Part shown: one piece after another, positions 34,423-42,968 of the stretch | Layout: the number at the start of each line of letters is the position of its first letter | How positions within the stretch are numbered: position 1 is the first letter of the stretch | Source of the DNA: Paracoccaceae bacterium | GTDB lineage: Bacteria; Pseudomonadota; Alphaproteobacteria; Rhodobacterales; Rhodobacteraceae | DNA: 59,663 nucleotides | NCBI GenBank assembly: GCA_022763485.1 | Contig: JALEGX010000062.1 | Span: 1-59,663 of the forward strand | Reading direction: 5' to 3' | Position numbers and translations under genes: made by a program | The notes under the pieces: generated by a model | Seen by the model: only the letters and a program-made list of their open reading frames with translations | Database searches by the model: none | Told to the model about the DNA's origin: nothing

Positions 34423-36784
34423 CCCGCACCCTCCGGATTGCGCGCCAGACCTCTTCTGCGGTGCCCGGCGCATCCATGGCCGGATAGGTCGCGCCAAAAC
34501 TGGCGACCGCGGCGCTCTGCGCCAGCCAAGCCGAAATCCCCAGCATGAAGGGCGGCTCTCCCACCGCCTTGGACCGATAGATCGACTCCTCACGGTTCTG
34601 CCCGTCATAAAGGGCCACGTTGAACACGTCCGGGCGGTCGGAACAGGCCGGGATCTTGTAGGTGCTGGGCGCATGGGTGCGCAGCGCGCCCTTGCCGTCC
34701 CAAACCAGTTCCTCGGTCGTGAGCCATCCGGCGCCCTGCACATAGGCGCCTTCGACCTGACCGATGTCCAGCGCCGGGTTCAGCGAGGCCCCCGCATCAT
34801 GCAGGATATCGGCCCGCAGGATCCGGTTTTCGCCGGTCAGCCGGTCCACCACGACCTCGGTGATCGCAGCGCCATAGGCAAAGTAGAAGAACGGTCTCCC
34901 TTGGCCCTTGATCCGGTCCCATTCCAGCTTGGGTGTCTTGTAGAACCCGGTGGCCGACAGGCTGATCCGGCCCTGATAGGCAAGGTTTGCCGCCTCATCA
35001 AAGCTGATGACCTCGTCGCCGATGTGAACCTGGCCATCGTCGAACCGCACATTGGCGGGCTCGGTCTGGTAGCGTTCGGCCAGATGCGCCGCCATCCGGT
35101 CGCGGATCGTGTCGCAGGCGGCTTTGACCGCCATGCCGTTGAGGTCCGAGCCGGAAGAGGCCGCCGTGGCCGAGGTGTTGGGCACCTTGGCGGTGTCGGT
35201 GGCGGTGATCTTGACCTTCTCCAGCGGGATGCCAAAGCGGCTGGCGGCAACCTGTGCCACCTTCTGGAACAGGCCCTGACCCATCTCGGTGCCGCCATGG
35301 TTCAGGTGGACCGAGCCATCCTGATAGACATGCACAAGCGCGCCCGCCTGATTCAGATGGGTGAGCGTGAAGGAGATCCCGAATTTCACCGGCGAAAAGC
35401 CAAGCCCGCGGGCAAAGCGGTCCTGACCGGCGTTCCACGCGGCGATTTCGGCCTTGCGGGCGGCATAGTCGCTGCTCTCCAGCAACTGCGCCGTCATCTC
35501 ATGCAGTTCGAAATCCTCGACCAGTTGGCCGTATGGCGTGGTATTGTTCTTCTTCTCGTCCGAAATACTCTGGGGGGGCGTCATTGGTGCGCCATTGGTC
35601 CGAGCGCCAATGGCGACGGGGGCAGCGCCCCCCATCTCCGCAGCCGAAAGATAGTAATTGCGGCGGCGCAGCTCGATCGGATCCATCCCAAGGTCATGGG
35701 CGATGTGATCCATCACCCGTTCGATCCCGACCATGCCCTGCGGGCCACCAAATCCGCGATAGGCGGTGAAGCTCTGCAGGTTGGTTTTCAGCCGGTGGCT
35801 TTCGATGCGGATCGCCGGGATCCGATAGGCGTTGTCGGCGTGCAGCATGGCGCGGTCGGCCACGGGCAACGACAGATCCTGGGCCCAGCCGCAGTTGACC
35901 AGATGCAGGAACTCGACCCCCAGCAGCTTGCCCTCGTCGTCATAGCCCGCGCGGTAGGAAATCCGGAACGGATGCCGCTTGCCGGTGATGGTCATGTCGT
36001 CATCGCGGTCATAACGCATCTTGCAGGGCTTGCCGGTCAGACGCGCGGCCACGGCGCAGGAGACGGCCAGCGCATTGCCCTGGCTTTCCTTGCCACCAAA
36101 CCCGCCGCCCATGCGCCGGATCTCGACCCGCACGGCATGCATCGGGGTGCCGATGGCCTCGGCAACCTTGTGCTGGATCTCGGTCGGGTGCTGGGTGGAG
36201 CTGTGCACCAACATGTCGCCGCCTTCCTGCGGCAGAGCCAGTGCGGCCTGACCTTCCAGATAGAAATGCTCCTGCCCACCCAGTTCGAACTGCCCTTCGA
36301 CGGTGCGCGGTGCGGCGGCGATGGCGGCGCTCGCATCGCCTTTGGCGTAGATGCGGGGGCCTTCCTCGAAGCGGCTGTCGGCGGCCAGCGCCTGATCCAG
36401 CGTCAGCAGGGCCTCCTGTTCCTCATAGTCGATCTGCCCCTTGCGTGCGGCAACCCGCGCGGCGCGATGGCTGGTGGCGACCACCAGAAACACCGGCTGG
36501 CCCAGATGGTTGACCGTGCCGTCAGACAGCAGGGGTTCATCATGGATCGAGGGGGAAACGTCATTGGCAAACGGCAGGTCAACCGCTGTCAGAACCGCAA
36601 CCACGCCGGGGCTGCTTTTCACCTCTTCGAGGTTCATCGCAGTGATCCGCGCCTTCGCGACGTGGGACACACCAAAGGCCAGGTGCAGACAGTCGCGCGG
36701 GGTCGGAATGTCATCCACATAGCGCGCGGTTCCGGTCACATGCAGTTTGGCGGCGTCATGGGGGAGGGGCTTTGTCACGCTCAT
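34412..36784 (-). CDS. xdhB: Xanthine dehydrogenase, molybdenum-binding subunit
   Basis: The 790-residue subunit holds the molybdopterin site that oxidises hypoxanthine and xanthine to urate. Motifs are RYVDDIP (21-27), RRMGGGFGGKE (223-232), AYRGFGGPQG (341-350), GGTEMGQGL, TSATAASSGSDLNG and the catalytic-Glu segment VGEPPFMLG near the end. Between RRRNYY and TTPYGQ, where homologues have a short loop, there is an extra stretch (about residues 385-413) encoded by the composite hairpin repeat. The frame is intact. The start overlaps the xdhA stop by four bases. Confidence 0.93.
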   Translation of the reverse strand: MSVTKPLPHDAAKLHVTGTARYVDDIPTPRDCLHLAFGVSHVAKARITAMNLEEVKSSPGVVAVLTAVDLPFANDVSPSIHDEPLLSDGTVNHLGQPVFLVVATSHRAARVAARKGQIDYEEQEALLTLDQALAADSRFEEGPRIYAKGDASAAIAAAPRTVEGQFELGGQEHFYLEGQAALALPQEGGDMLVHSSTQHPTEIQHKVAEAIGTPMHAVRVEIRRMGGGFGGKESQGNALAVSCAVAARLTGKPCKMRYDRDDDMTITGKRHPFRISYRAGYDDEGKLLGVEFLHLVNCGWAQDLSLPVADRAMLHADNAYRIPAIRIESHRLKTNLQSFTAYRGFGGPQGMVGIERVMDHIAHDLGMDPIELRRRNYYLSAAEMGGAAPVAIGARTNGAPMTPPQSISDEKKNNTTPYGQLVEDFELHEMTAQLLESSDYAARKAEIAAWNAGQDRFARGLGFSPVKFGISFTLTHLNQAGALVHVYQDGSVHLNHGGTEMGQGLFQKVAQVAASRFGIPLEKVKITATDTAKVPNTSATAASSGSDLNGMAVKAACDTIRDRMAAHLAERYQTEPANVRFDDGQVHIGDEVISFDEAANLAYQGRISLSATGFYKTPKLEWDRIKGQGRPFFYFAYGAAITEVVVDRLTGENRILRADILHDAGASLNPALDIGQVEGAYVQGAGWLTTEELVWDGKGALRTHAPSTYKIPACSDRPDVFNVALYDGQNREESIYRSKAVGEPPFMLGISAWLAQSAAVASFGATYPAMDAPGTAEEVWRAIRRVRDGV
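35548..35633 (-). repeat. Composite hairpin repeat, copy inside xdhB (sense)
   Basis: On the minus strand: a hairpin GGGGGGC-GCT-GCCCCC (35618-35633), a 9-bp-stem hairpin CGCCATTGG / CCAATGGCG (35590-35615), then a tail starting CCCCCCCAGAGTATTTCGG and running into ACGAGAAGAAG (to 35548). The order is the same as in the copy behind priA. It codes for about 29 residues (385-413) without a stop. Confidence 0.75.
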
Positions 36785-38187
36785 GCCGACACCGCCAGCA
36801 CAGACGTGGTTTCGCCGTTCATCTCAGCGTAGCAGCGGGCCAGCAGGTTGCGGGCCGTTTCAAGCCGGTATTCCGCCGAGGCGCGCATGTCACTCATCGG
36901 GGTGAAGTCCCTGTCGAATTCGGCTTGCGCGCTGGCAATGGTCGCGGCGGTCCAGGGCTGGCCGGTCAGGGCCTGCTCCACATGGGTGGCCCGTTTCGGA
37001 GTGCCCGCCATGCCGCCGAAGGCGATGCGGGCAGAGGTGACGGTGCCATTTTCAACCGTGATGTTGAACGCGCCCAGAACGGCAGAGATGTCCTGATCAA
37101 ACCGCTTGGAAAGTTTGTAGACCTTCAGGGTGTCGGCCTGACGCGGGATGGTGATCGCCTCGACAAATTCACCGGGCGCTCGGTCCTGTTTACCGTAGTC
37201 GATAAAGAAGTCTTCGATGGGCATCGACCGGCGCGCATCGCCATGGCGCAGATGCAGGGTTGCCCCCAGCGCGATCAGCGTGGGCGGGTTGTCCCCGATG
37301 GGCGATCCATTGGCCACATTGCCACCGATGGTGGCGGCGTTGCGCACCTGAACACTGGCATAGCGGCGGATCATCTCGCCGTAAGAGGGGTGCAGCGGTT
37401 CGATCACTTCGCGCACGGCGGTCATGTCGGCCATGGCGCCGAGGCGGATTTCGTTGTCGGTGACGGTGATGTCCTTCAGGTCTTCGCACCCCGCAAGGAA
37501 GATCACCGGATCCAGATCGCGCAGCTGCTTGGTCACCCAGAGGCCCACATCGGTTGCGCCAGCCACCAATGTGGCATCCGGGTGTTTGGCATAGGCCTTT
37601 GCCAACTCATCTGCGTTTTGCGGGATGTGCGGGTTGGAGGGGGGCTCTGCCCCCCGGCCTGCGGCCTCCCCCCGGAGTTTTTCGGGCGAGATGAAAGAGC
37701 GGTCTTGTGTGATCCATGTCGGGACGGGGGCCGTTTCGGTGGCTTCGGCGGCCCGGATGATGGGGGCGTAACCGGTGCAGCGGCAGAGGTTGCCCGCCAG
37801 TTGCGTGTCATGGTCGGTGGCGCCATTGGCGTGGCTGGCAACCATCGACATGATGAATCCCGGTGTGCAGAAGCCGCATTGGCTGCCGTGCAGGTCAATC
37901 ATCGCCTGTTGCGCCGGGTGCAGCGTGCCATCGGGGCCGGCGGCCCCTTCGACGGTGCGCACAGCCTTGCCGTCCAGCTGCGGCAGGAACAGGATACAGG
38001 CGTTCAGCGCCTTCGCGCCCTCTGCGTCCGTGACCATCACGGTGCAGGCCCCGCAGTCGCCTTCGTTGCAGCCTTCCTTGGTGCCGGTCAGGCCACGGTC
38101 CTCGCGCAGCCAGTCCAATAGGGTTCGTGTTGGAGGCACATCCTCCAACTGCACGCTCTCTCCGTTCAGAAGAAAGGTGATCTTCAT
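36781..38187 (-). CDS. xdhA: Xanthine dehydrogenase, FeS/FAD-binding subunit
   Basis: The 468-residue subunit carries electrons from the molybdenum centre to NAD+. The first [2Fe-2S] domain has C40, C45, C48 and C64 (GCNEGDCGACTV); the second has C104, C107, C135 and C137 (QCGFCTPG, LCRCTGY). The FAD domain follows with ATLVAGATDVGLWVTK and RNAATIGGNVANGSPIGD. The linker between the FeS and FAD domains contains residues 164-184 encoded by the composite hairpin repeat in reverse orientation. It is the first gene of the operon; its promoter must lie in the 368-base gap before dnaE. Confidence 0.93.
   Translation of the reverse strand: MKITFLLNGESVQLEDVPPTRTLLDWLREDRGLTGTKEGCNEGDCGACTVMVTDAEGAKALNACILFLPQLDGKAVRTVEGAAGPDGTLHPAQQAMIDLHGSQCGFCTPGFIMSMVASHANGATDHDTQLAGNLCRCTGYAPIIRAAEATETAPVPTWITQDRSFISPEKLRGEAAGRGAEPPSNPHIPQNADELAKAYAKHPDATLVAGATDVGLWVTKQLRDLDPVIFLAGCEDLKDITVTDNEIRLGAMADMTAVREVIEPLHPSYGEMIRRYASVQVRNAATIGGNVANGSPIGDNPPTLIALGATLHLRHGDARRSMPIEDFFIDYGKQDRAPGEFVEAITIPRQADTLKVYKLSKRFDQDISAVLGAFNITVENGTVTSARIAFGGMAGTPKRATHVEQALTGQPWTAATIASAQAEFDRDFTPMSDMRASAEYRLETARNLLARCYAEMNGETTSVLAVSA
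37638..37699 (+). repeat. Composite hairpin repeat, copy inside xdhA (antisense)
   Basis: On the plus strand: GGGGGGC-TCT-GCCCCCC (37639-37655), a small hairpin GGCC-TGC-GGCC (37656-37666), then CCCCCCGGAGTTTTTCGG and CGAGATGAAAGAG. This nearly repeats the copy at 8261. It is read backwards by xdhA and codes for about 21 residues of the interdomain linker. Confidence 0.8.
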
Positions 38188-38555
38188 CCGCTGAAACCCG
38201 TCGCCTTACCCTGTTGGACCCGGAATGCCCTCCTTCGATGCGACGTAGAAAGAGAAGCGGGCCTGTTTTGTCTGAAAGCCTAGGGAAGCGGGCGGGTTTC
38301 TGGCAAGGAAAACTCGTTCTGCGGTGCAGAAAGTTGGTGTGGCTGCGAAAGGATTAGGCGGGTTTGGGGGCAAGAAAGCCTTGAAATGCAAGTGTTTGCG
38401 GCATGGGGGTGCCTGTCGTTCGAAGGACTTTCAAAAACAAGCGAATAATGCGGTCCGCTTTCAGGTTTTTGAAACATCGGAGGCTGGAAATTCTTTTTAT
38501 CCCGTTTCGGCGGCGACGGCTTCATCCTGTTTGGCCGGTACAGTAAGCTTCGCTC
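38188..38555. other. 368-base gap between xdhA and dnaE with an inverted repeat
   Basis: No gene is seen here. The stretch must hold the promoters of the xdh operon (minus strand) and of dnaE (plus strand). The clearest structure is an inverted repeat TTTCAAAAAC / GTTTTTGAAA (38429-38438 with 38465-38474) that continues inward with AAGCG / CGCTT. It lies about 80 bases before dnaE and could be an operator. No known motif is recognised. Confidence 0.5.
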
Positions 38556-41500
38556 ATGACAAGCACTCCCCGATTCATTCACCTGCGCACCCACACGGAA
38601 TATTCCCTGCTGGAAGGGGCGCTGCGGCTGAAGAAGCTGCCCGATCTGTGCAAGCAGGCGGACATGCCGGCCATTGCCGTGACCGACACCAACAACATGT
38701 TCTCGGCGCTCGAGTTTTCGGTGACGCTGAGCGGGGCGGGGATCCAGCCGATCCTGGGCTGTCAGGTGGATCTGGCCTATCAGACCGCCGCACCGGGAGA
38801 GAAGCCGGTTCCGCCCGCGCCGGTGGTTCTGTTGGCGCAGAGCGAGGAAGGCTATGAGCACCTGATGAAGCTGAGCTCCTGTCTCTATGTCGACAAGGGT
38901 GGCCAGCTGCCGCAGGTCACGATGCAGGAGCTGGAGGACAACTCCGGTGGCCTGATCTGCCTGTCAGGTGGTACGAACGGGCCGGTGGGCATGCTGCTGC
39001 AACAGGGCCAGCGGCCTGCGGCCGAAGAGCTGATGCAGCGGTTGAAGGCGATCTTCCCTGATCGGCTGTATGTGGAATTGCAGCGGCATCCGGGGGAGGA
39101 TGGCCAGCCCGAGGTCGAGCGGCTGACCGAACGTGGGCATGTGGAAATGGCCTATGCGATGGATCTGCCGCTGGTCGCCACCAATGATGTCTATTTCCCC
39201 AAGACGGAGATGTATGAGGCGCATGACGCGCTGATCTGTATTGCCGAAGGGGCTTATGTGGATCAGCAGGACGGTCGCCGCCGCCTGACCGCGCAGCATT
39301 ACTTCAAGTCGCAGCAGGAGATGGTGACGCTGTTCGCCGATCTGCCGGAGGCGATCGAGAACACGGTAGAGATCGCCAAGCGCTGTGCCTTCATGGCCTA
39401 TCGTCGTGATCCGATCCTGCCGAAGTTTGCCGATGACGAGGTGGCGGAACTGCGCCGGATGGCCAACGAAGGGCTGCAGGCGCGGCTTGCGGTGATCCCC
39501 CATGCGGTGAGCGTTGAAGAATACCAGGAGCGGCTGGACTTTGAGCTTGGCATCATCGAGGGGATGGGGTTCCCCGGCTACTTCCTGATCGTTGCGGACT
39601 TTATCCAATGGGCCAAGGATCACGACATCCCGGTGGGACCGGGGCGGGGGTCGGGTGCGGGGTCGCTGGTGGCCTATGCGCTGACCATCACCGACCTTGA
39701 TCCGCTGCGCTATTCGCTGCTGTTCGAACGCTTCCTGAACCCGGAACGGGTGTCGATGCCGGACTTCGACATCGACTTCTGCATGGATCGCCGCGAAGAG
39801 GTGATCAAATATGTGCAGGAGAAATATGGCCGCGACAAGGTGGGGCAGATCATCACCTTCGGTGCGCTCTTGTCCAAGGCCGCCGTGCGCGACATCGGCC
39901 GGGTGTTGCAGATGCCCTATGGTCAGGTGGACCGCCTGTCCAAGATGATCCCGGTCGAAGGGGTTAAACCGGTTAGCATCGAAAAGGCGCTGCAGGATGA
40001 GCCGCGTCTGCGGGAAGAGGCGCGCAGCGAAGAGGTCGTGGACCGGCTGCTGACCTATGGCCAGCAGGTCGAGGGGCTCTTGCGGAACGCGTCGACCCAC
40101 GCGGCGGGGGTGGTGATTGGCGACCGGCCTTTGGATGCGCTGGTGCCGCTGTATCAGGATCCGAAATCGGACATGCCCGCGACCCAGTTCAACATGAAGT
40201 GGGTGGAACAGGCCGGGCTGGTCAAATTCGACTTTCTGGGTCTGAAAACCCTGACCGTCATTCAGAACGCTGTGGACCTGATCCGCCAGTCGGGGCGCGA
40301 TCTGCATGTGGCCGAGGATGGCACCCAGCTATATGAACCGCCGGAAGGTGCGGTGAATGAAATCAACGCCATCCCGCTGGATGACGAGGCCACCTACAAG
40401 CTCTATTCCGCCGCGAAGACCGTCGCCGTGTTCCAGGTGGAATCCACCGGCATGATGGATGCGCTCAAGCGCATGAAACCCACCTGTATCGAAGACATCG
40501 TTGCACTTGTGGCGCTGTATCGTCCCGGTCCGATGGAAAACATCCCGACCTATTGCGAGGTGAAGAACGGGCTGAAGGAAATCACCTCGGTCCACCCGTT
40601 GATCGACCATATCCTGGAAGAAACTCAGGGCATTATCGTTTACCAGGAACAGGTGATGCAGATCGCTCAGGTGATGGCGGGCTACAGCCTTGGCGGCGCT
40701 GACCTTCTGCGCCGGGCGATGGGTAAGAAGATCAAGGAGGCAATGGACGCCGAACGCCCGAAGTTCGAAAAGGGTGCGGGCGAAAACGGCGTCGACAAGA
40801 AGAAGGCCAGCGAAGTCTTCGACCTGCTGGAGAAATTCGCCAACTACGGCTTCAACAAATCGCACGCGGCGGCCTATGCGGTGGTGTCCTATCAGACCGG
40901 ATGGCTGAAGGCGAACCACCCGGTCGAGTTCATGGGCGGCGTCATGAACTGCGATATCCATCTGACCGACAAGCTGGCTATCTATTTCGAGGAAGTCAAA
41001 AAGGGGCTGGGGCTGAAATATGTGCCGCCCTGCGTGAACCGGTCGCTGGCCACCTTCAATGTGGTCAACGGGGAACTGGTCTATGCGCTGGGCGCGCTCA
41101 AGAACGTCGGTGTCGAGGCGATGCGGCTGGTGGTTGCTGCCCGTCAGGCCGATGGCGACGATCGGCCTTTCGTGACGCTGTTCGATTTTGCCCGCCGGGT
41201 CGACATGAAGAAGGTTGGCAAGCGCCCGCTGGAGATGCTGGCCCGCGCCGGGGCCTTCGATCAGCTGGACAGCAACCGCAGACGGGTTTTCGAAAGCCTG
41301 GATGCGCTGGTCAATTATTCGGCCGCGATCCACGAGCAGAAAAGCTCGAACCAGGTGTCGCTGTTCGGGGAAGCGGGCGACGACCTGCCGGAGCCCCGCA
41401 TGGCGCCGGTGCCGGACTGGTTGCCGGCCGAACGGCTGGGCGAGGAATTCAAGGCCATCGGCTTCTACCTGTCGGGGCACCCGCTGGATGACTACATGCC

Positions 41501-42068
41501 CGCGCTGAAGCGCAAAGGCGTGATGACGCTGGATGAGGTGACCGCCAAAGCCGAGCGCGGGCCCTTCCTGGCCAAGATGGCTGGCGTGGTTGCAGGACGT
41601 CAGGAGCGGAAGTCGGCCCGTGGCAACCGGTTTGCCTTTGCCCAGCTCAGCGACACAACCGGTGCCTATGAGGTGACGCTCTTTTCCGAGGCGTTGGAGA
41701 AAAGCCGCGAATACCTGGAGACCGGCGCCAAGGTTGTGGTCACGGCCGAAGCGTCGATGGAGTCTGATCAGCTGAAACTGCTGGGACGCTCGGTTGCCCC
41801 GGTGGATGCGGTCGCGGCTGAGGCCGGCGCCTCCAACCTGCGGATCTGGGTTAATGATGCGCAGGCCATCGGGACGGTGGCAAAGGTCCTGGCGGATGCC
41901 AAGGCAGCCGCGCCCAAGACCGCGCGGGGTGAGGTGTTCCTGTTGCTGCAGGACATGGGCCTGCCCGGCGATGTCGAGATGGATCTGAAACAGGTCTTCC
42001 CGATCAACCCGCAGATCAAGGGCGCACTCAAGTCGCTGGATGGTGTGCTGGACGTCGAAGAGGTGTGA
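38556..42068 (+). CDS. dnaE: DNA polymerase III subunit alpha
   Basis: This is the replicative polymerase subunit, 1170 residues, normal for DnaE1. The N-terminal PHP domain begins FIHLRTHTEYSLLEGA. The palm contains VGPGRGSGAGSLVAYAL and the catalytic aspartates in PDFDIDFCMDRREEV, with later AALYRPGPMENIP-like (VALYRPGPM) and YQEQVMQIAQ. The C-terminal third carries the tandem helix-hairpin-helix and OB-fold domain (LAKMAGVVAGRQERKSARGN). The ATG at 38556 gives the usual N-terminus; there is no strong ribosome site. The large open frames on the opposite strand are shadows. Confidence 0.96.
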   Translation: MTSTPRFIHLRTHTEYSLLEGALRLKKLPDLCKQADMPAIAVTDTNNMFSALEFSVTLSGAGIQPILGCQVDLAYQTAAPGEKPVPPAPVVLLAQSEEGYEHLMKLSSCLYVDKGGQLPQVTMQELEDNSGGLICLSGGTNGPVGMLLQQGQRPAAEELMQRLKAIFPDRLYVELQRHPGEDGQPEVERLTERGHVEMAYAMDLPLVATNDVYFPKTEMYEAHDALICIAEGAYVDQQDGRRRLTAQHYFKSQQEMVTLFADLPEAIENTVEIAKRCAFMAYRRDPILPKFADDEVAELRRMANEGLQARLAVIPHAVSVEEYQERLDFELGIIEGMGFPGYFLIVADFIQWAKDHDIPVGPGRGSGAGSLVAYALTITDLDPLRYSLLFERFLNPERVSMPDFDIDFCMDRREEVIKYVQEKYGRDKVGQIITFGALLSKAAVRDIGRVLQMPYGQVDRLSKMIPVEGVKPVSIEKALQDEPRLREEARSEEVVDRLLTYGQQVEGLLRNASTHAAGVVIGDRPLDALVPLYQDPKSDMPATQFNMKWVEQAGLVKFDFLGLKTLTVIQNAVDLIRQSGRDLHVAEDGTQLYEPPEGAVNEINAIPLDDEATYKLYSAAKTVAVFQVESTGMMDALKRMKPTCIEDIVALVALYRPGPMENIPTYCEVKNGLKEITSVHPLIDHILEETQGIIVYQEQVMQIAQVMAGYSLGGADLLRRAMGKKIKEAMDAERPKFEKGAGENGVDKKKASEVFDLLEKFANYGFNKSHAAAYAVVSYQTGWLKANHPVEFMGGVMNCDIHLTDKLAIYFEEVKKGLGLKYVPPCVNRSLATFNVVNGELVYALGALKNVGVEAMRLVVAARQADGDDRPFVTLFDFARRVDMKKVGKRPLEMLARAGAFDQLDSNRRRVFESLDALVNYSAAIHEQKSSNQVSLFGEAGDDLPEPRMAPVPDWLPAERLGEEFKAIGFYLSGHPLDDYMPALKRKGVMTLDEVTAKAERGPFLAKMAGVVAGRQERKSARGNRFAFAQLSDTTGAYEVTLFSEALEKSREYLETGAKVVVTAEASMESDQLKLLGRSVAPVDAVAAEAGASNLRIWVNDAQAIGTVAKVLADAKAAAPKTARGEVFLLLQDMGLPGDVEMDLKQVFPINPQIKGALKSLDGVLDVEEV

Positions 42069-42090
42069 GACCCACCGCCGTCCCACCTCA

Positions 42091-42119
42091 CCCCGGCGCA
42101 CTGTTTCGTGATGCCGGGG
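42091..42119 (+). terminator. Hairpin after dnaE
   Basis: CCCCGGC...GCCGGGG with an inner CAC/GTG pair forms a stem 22 bases after the dnaE stop. There is no T-tract, so an intrinsic terminator is uncertain. Confidence 0.4.
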
Positions 42120-42177
42120 GCCTGCCATCTGTGCCTTGATCGGGTTAAGGTGTCTGGGCGCGAACAAGGGGGGCAAT

Positions 42178-42660
42178 GTGCAGGGATTTGAGGCCGGACG
42201 CGTTCGGTTTGTGCGTTTGATGCAGGTGCCGGAGCGGCTGATCACCGCGCAGATGTCGGATGCGCGTTTGGCCGAGCATCTGCCCTTGCTCACCGGACCG
42301 TGGACCGAAGCCCAGACCCGCGCGCTGGTTGCCGAAAAAGAACGCCACTGGACCCGGGATGGTCTGGGGCATTGCGGCATTTACGTTGGGGATCGTTATG
42401 CGGGCTGGGGTGGCTTCCAGAAGGAAGGGCCGGAGTGGGACTATGGTCTGGTGCTCTGCGCCGATCAGTTCGGACGCGGGGCAGAGATCACCCGCGCCGC
42501 GCTGGAGTTCGCCCGTTCAGATCCGCGATTGCGGACGGTGACTTTCCTGTTGCCGATGTCGCGCAAGCATCTGCGCGCCTTGGATCGCCTTGGGGCCAGG
42601 CAGGTGGGGCTTGTTCAGTTGTCAGGAGAGCAGTTCCGCAAATTCGTTCTGCATGTCTGA
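42178..42660 (+). CDS. GNAT family N-acetyltransferase
   Basis: The 160-residue protein has the RimJ/RimL-type GNAT order: an N-terminal strand VRFVRLMQVPERLI, helix region WTEAQTRALVAEKERHW, the strand GIYVGDRYAGWGGFQ, the pyrophosphate-binding loop QFGRGAEITRAAL in place of the usual Q/R-x-x-G-x-G/A, and LRALDRLGARQVG near the end. The substrate is unknown. A GTG start at 42178 is chosen because AGGGGGG stands four bases upstream; the TTG at 42136 has no such site. Confidence 0.75.
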   Translation: MQGFEAGRVRFVRLMQVPERLITAQMSDARLAEHLPLLTGPWTEAQTRALVAEKERHWTRDGLGHCGIYVGDRYAGWGGFQKEGPEWDYGLVLCADQFGRGAEITRAALEFARSDPRLRTVTFLLPMSRKHLRALDRLGARQVGLVQLSGEQFRKFVLHV

Positions 42661-42681
42661 ACCGCCGCGAAGGCGTGCGCT

Positions 42682-42876
42682 TCAATAGTGCGGCGGGCGC
42701 TCATCGCCCAGAACGACGCCTCCGGTGCCTTCCTGCTCGCGGGCGGCTTCGCGTTCCATCAGCATCTGGACCCGGCGTGTGAGCACGTCAATCTGGTCTT
42801 GCTGTCTGGCGACAACATCGCTCAGCTCTTCGACGCTGCGGGTCAGGTGGGCGATACGTTCTTCGAGGTGCTGCAT
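42682..42876 (-). CDS. slyX: SlyX family protein
   Basis: The 64-residue protein is one long amphipathic coiled coil with a regular heptad pattern (LEERIAHLTRSVEELSDVVA, then QQDQIDVLTRRVQML) and the family's C-terminal ERPPHY. SlyX proteins are conserved in proteobacteria, but their function is not known. The ATG follows GGAG by about five bases. It is a single gene convergent with the GNAT gene. Confidence 0.88.
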   Translation of the reverse strand: MQHLEERIAHLTRSVEELSDVVARQQDQIDVLTRRVQMLMEREAAREQEGTGGVVLGDERPPHY

Positions 42877-42968
42877 AAGGACTCCGGTCTGGTCGCCACG
42901 TCATAATCGCAATTGTCTTGCGGGTCCACCGGGCGACGGGTCAGGCTGAGCAGGAAGGGGAGATTGGC

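Noticed and set aside
34423..34743. Upstream extension of xdhC
   Set aside because: It lies over the 3' end of xdhB in another frame; the ATG at 34422 has GGAGGG upstream.
38964..42380. Long open frames opposite dnaE (447 and 683 codons)
   Set aside because: They lie fully antisense to a clear DnaE, show no family motifs, and are typical shadows of G/C-rich coding DNA.
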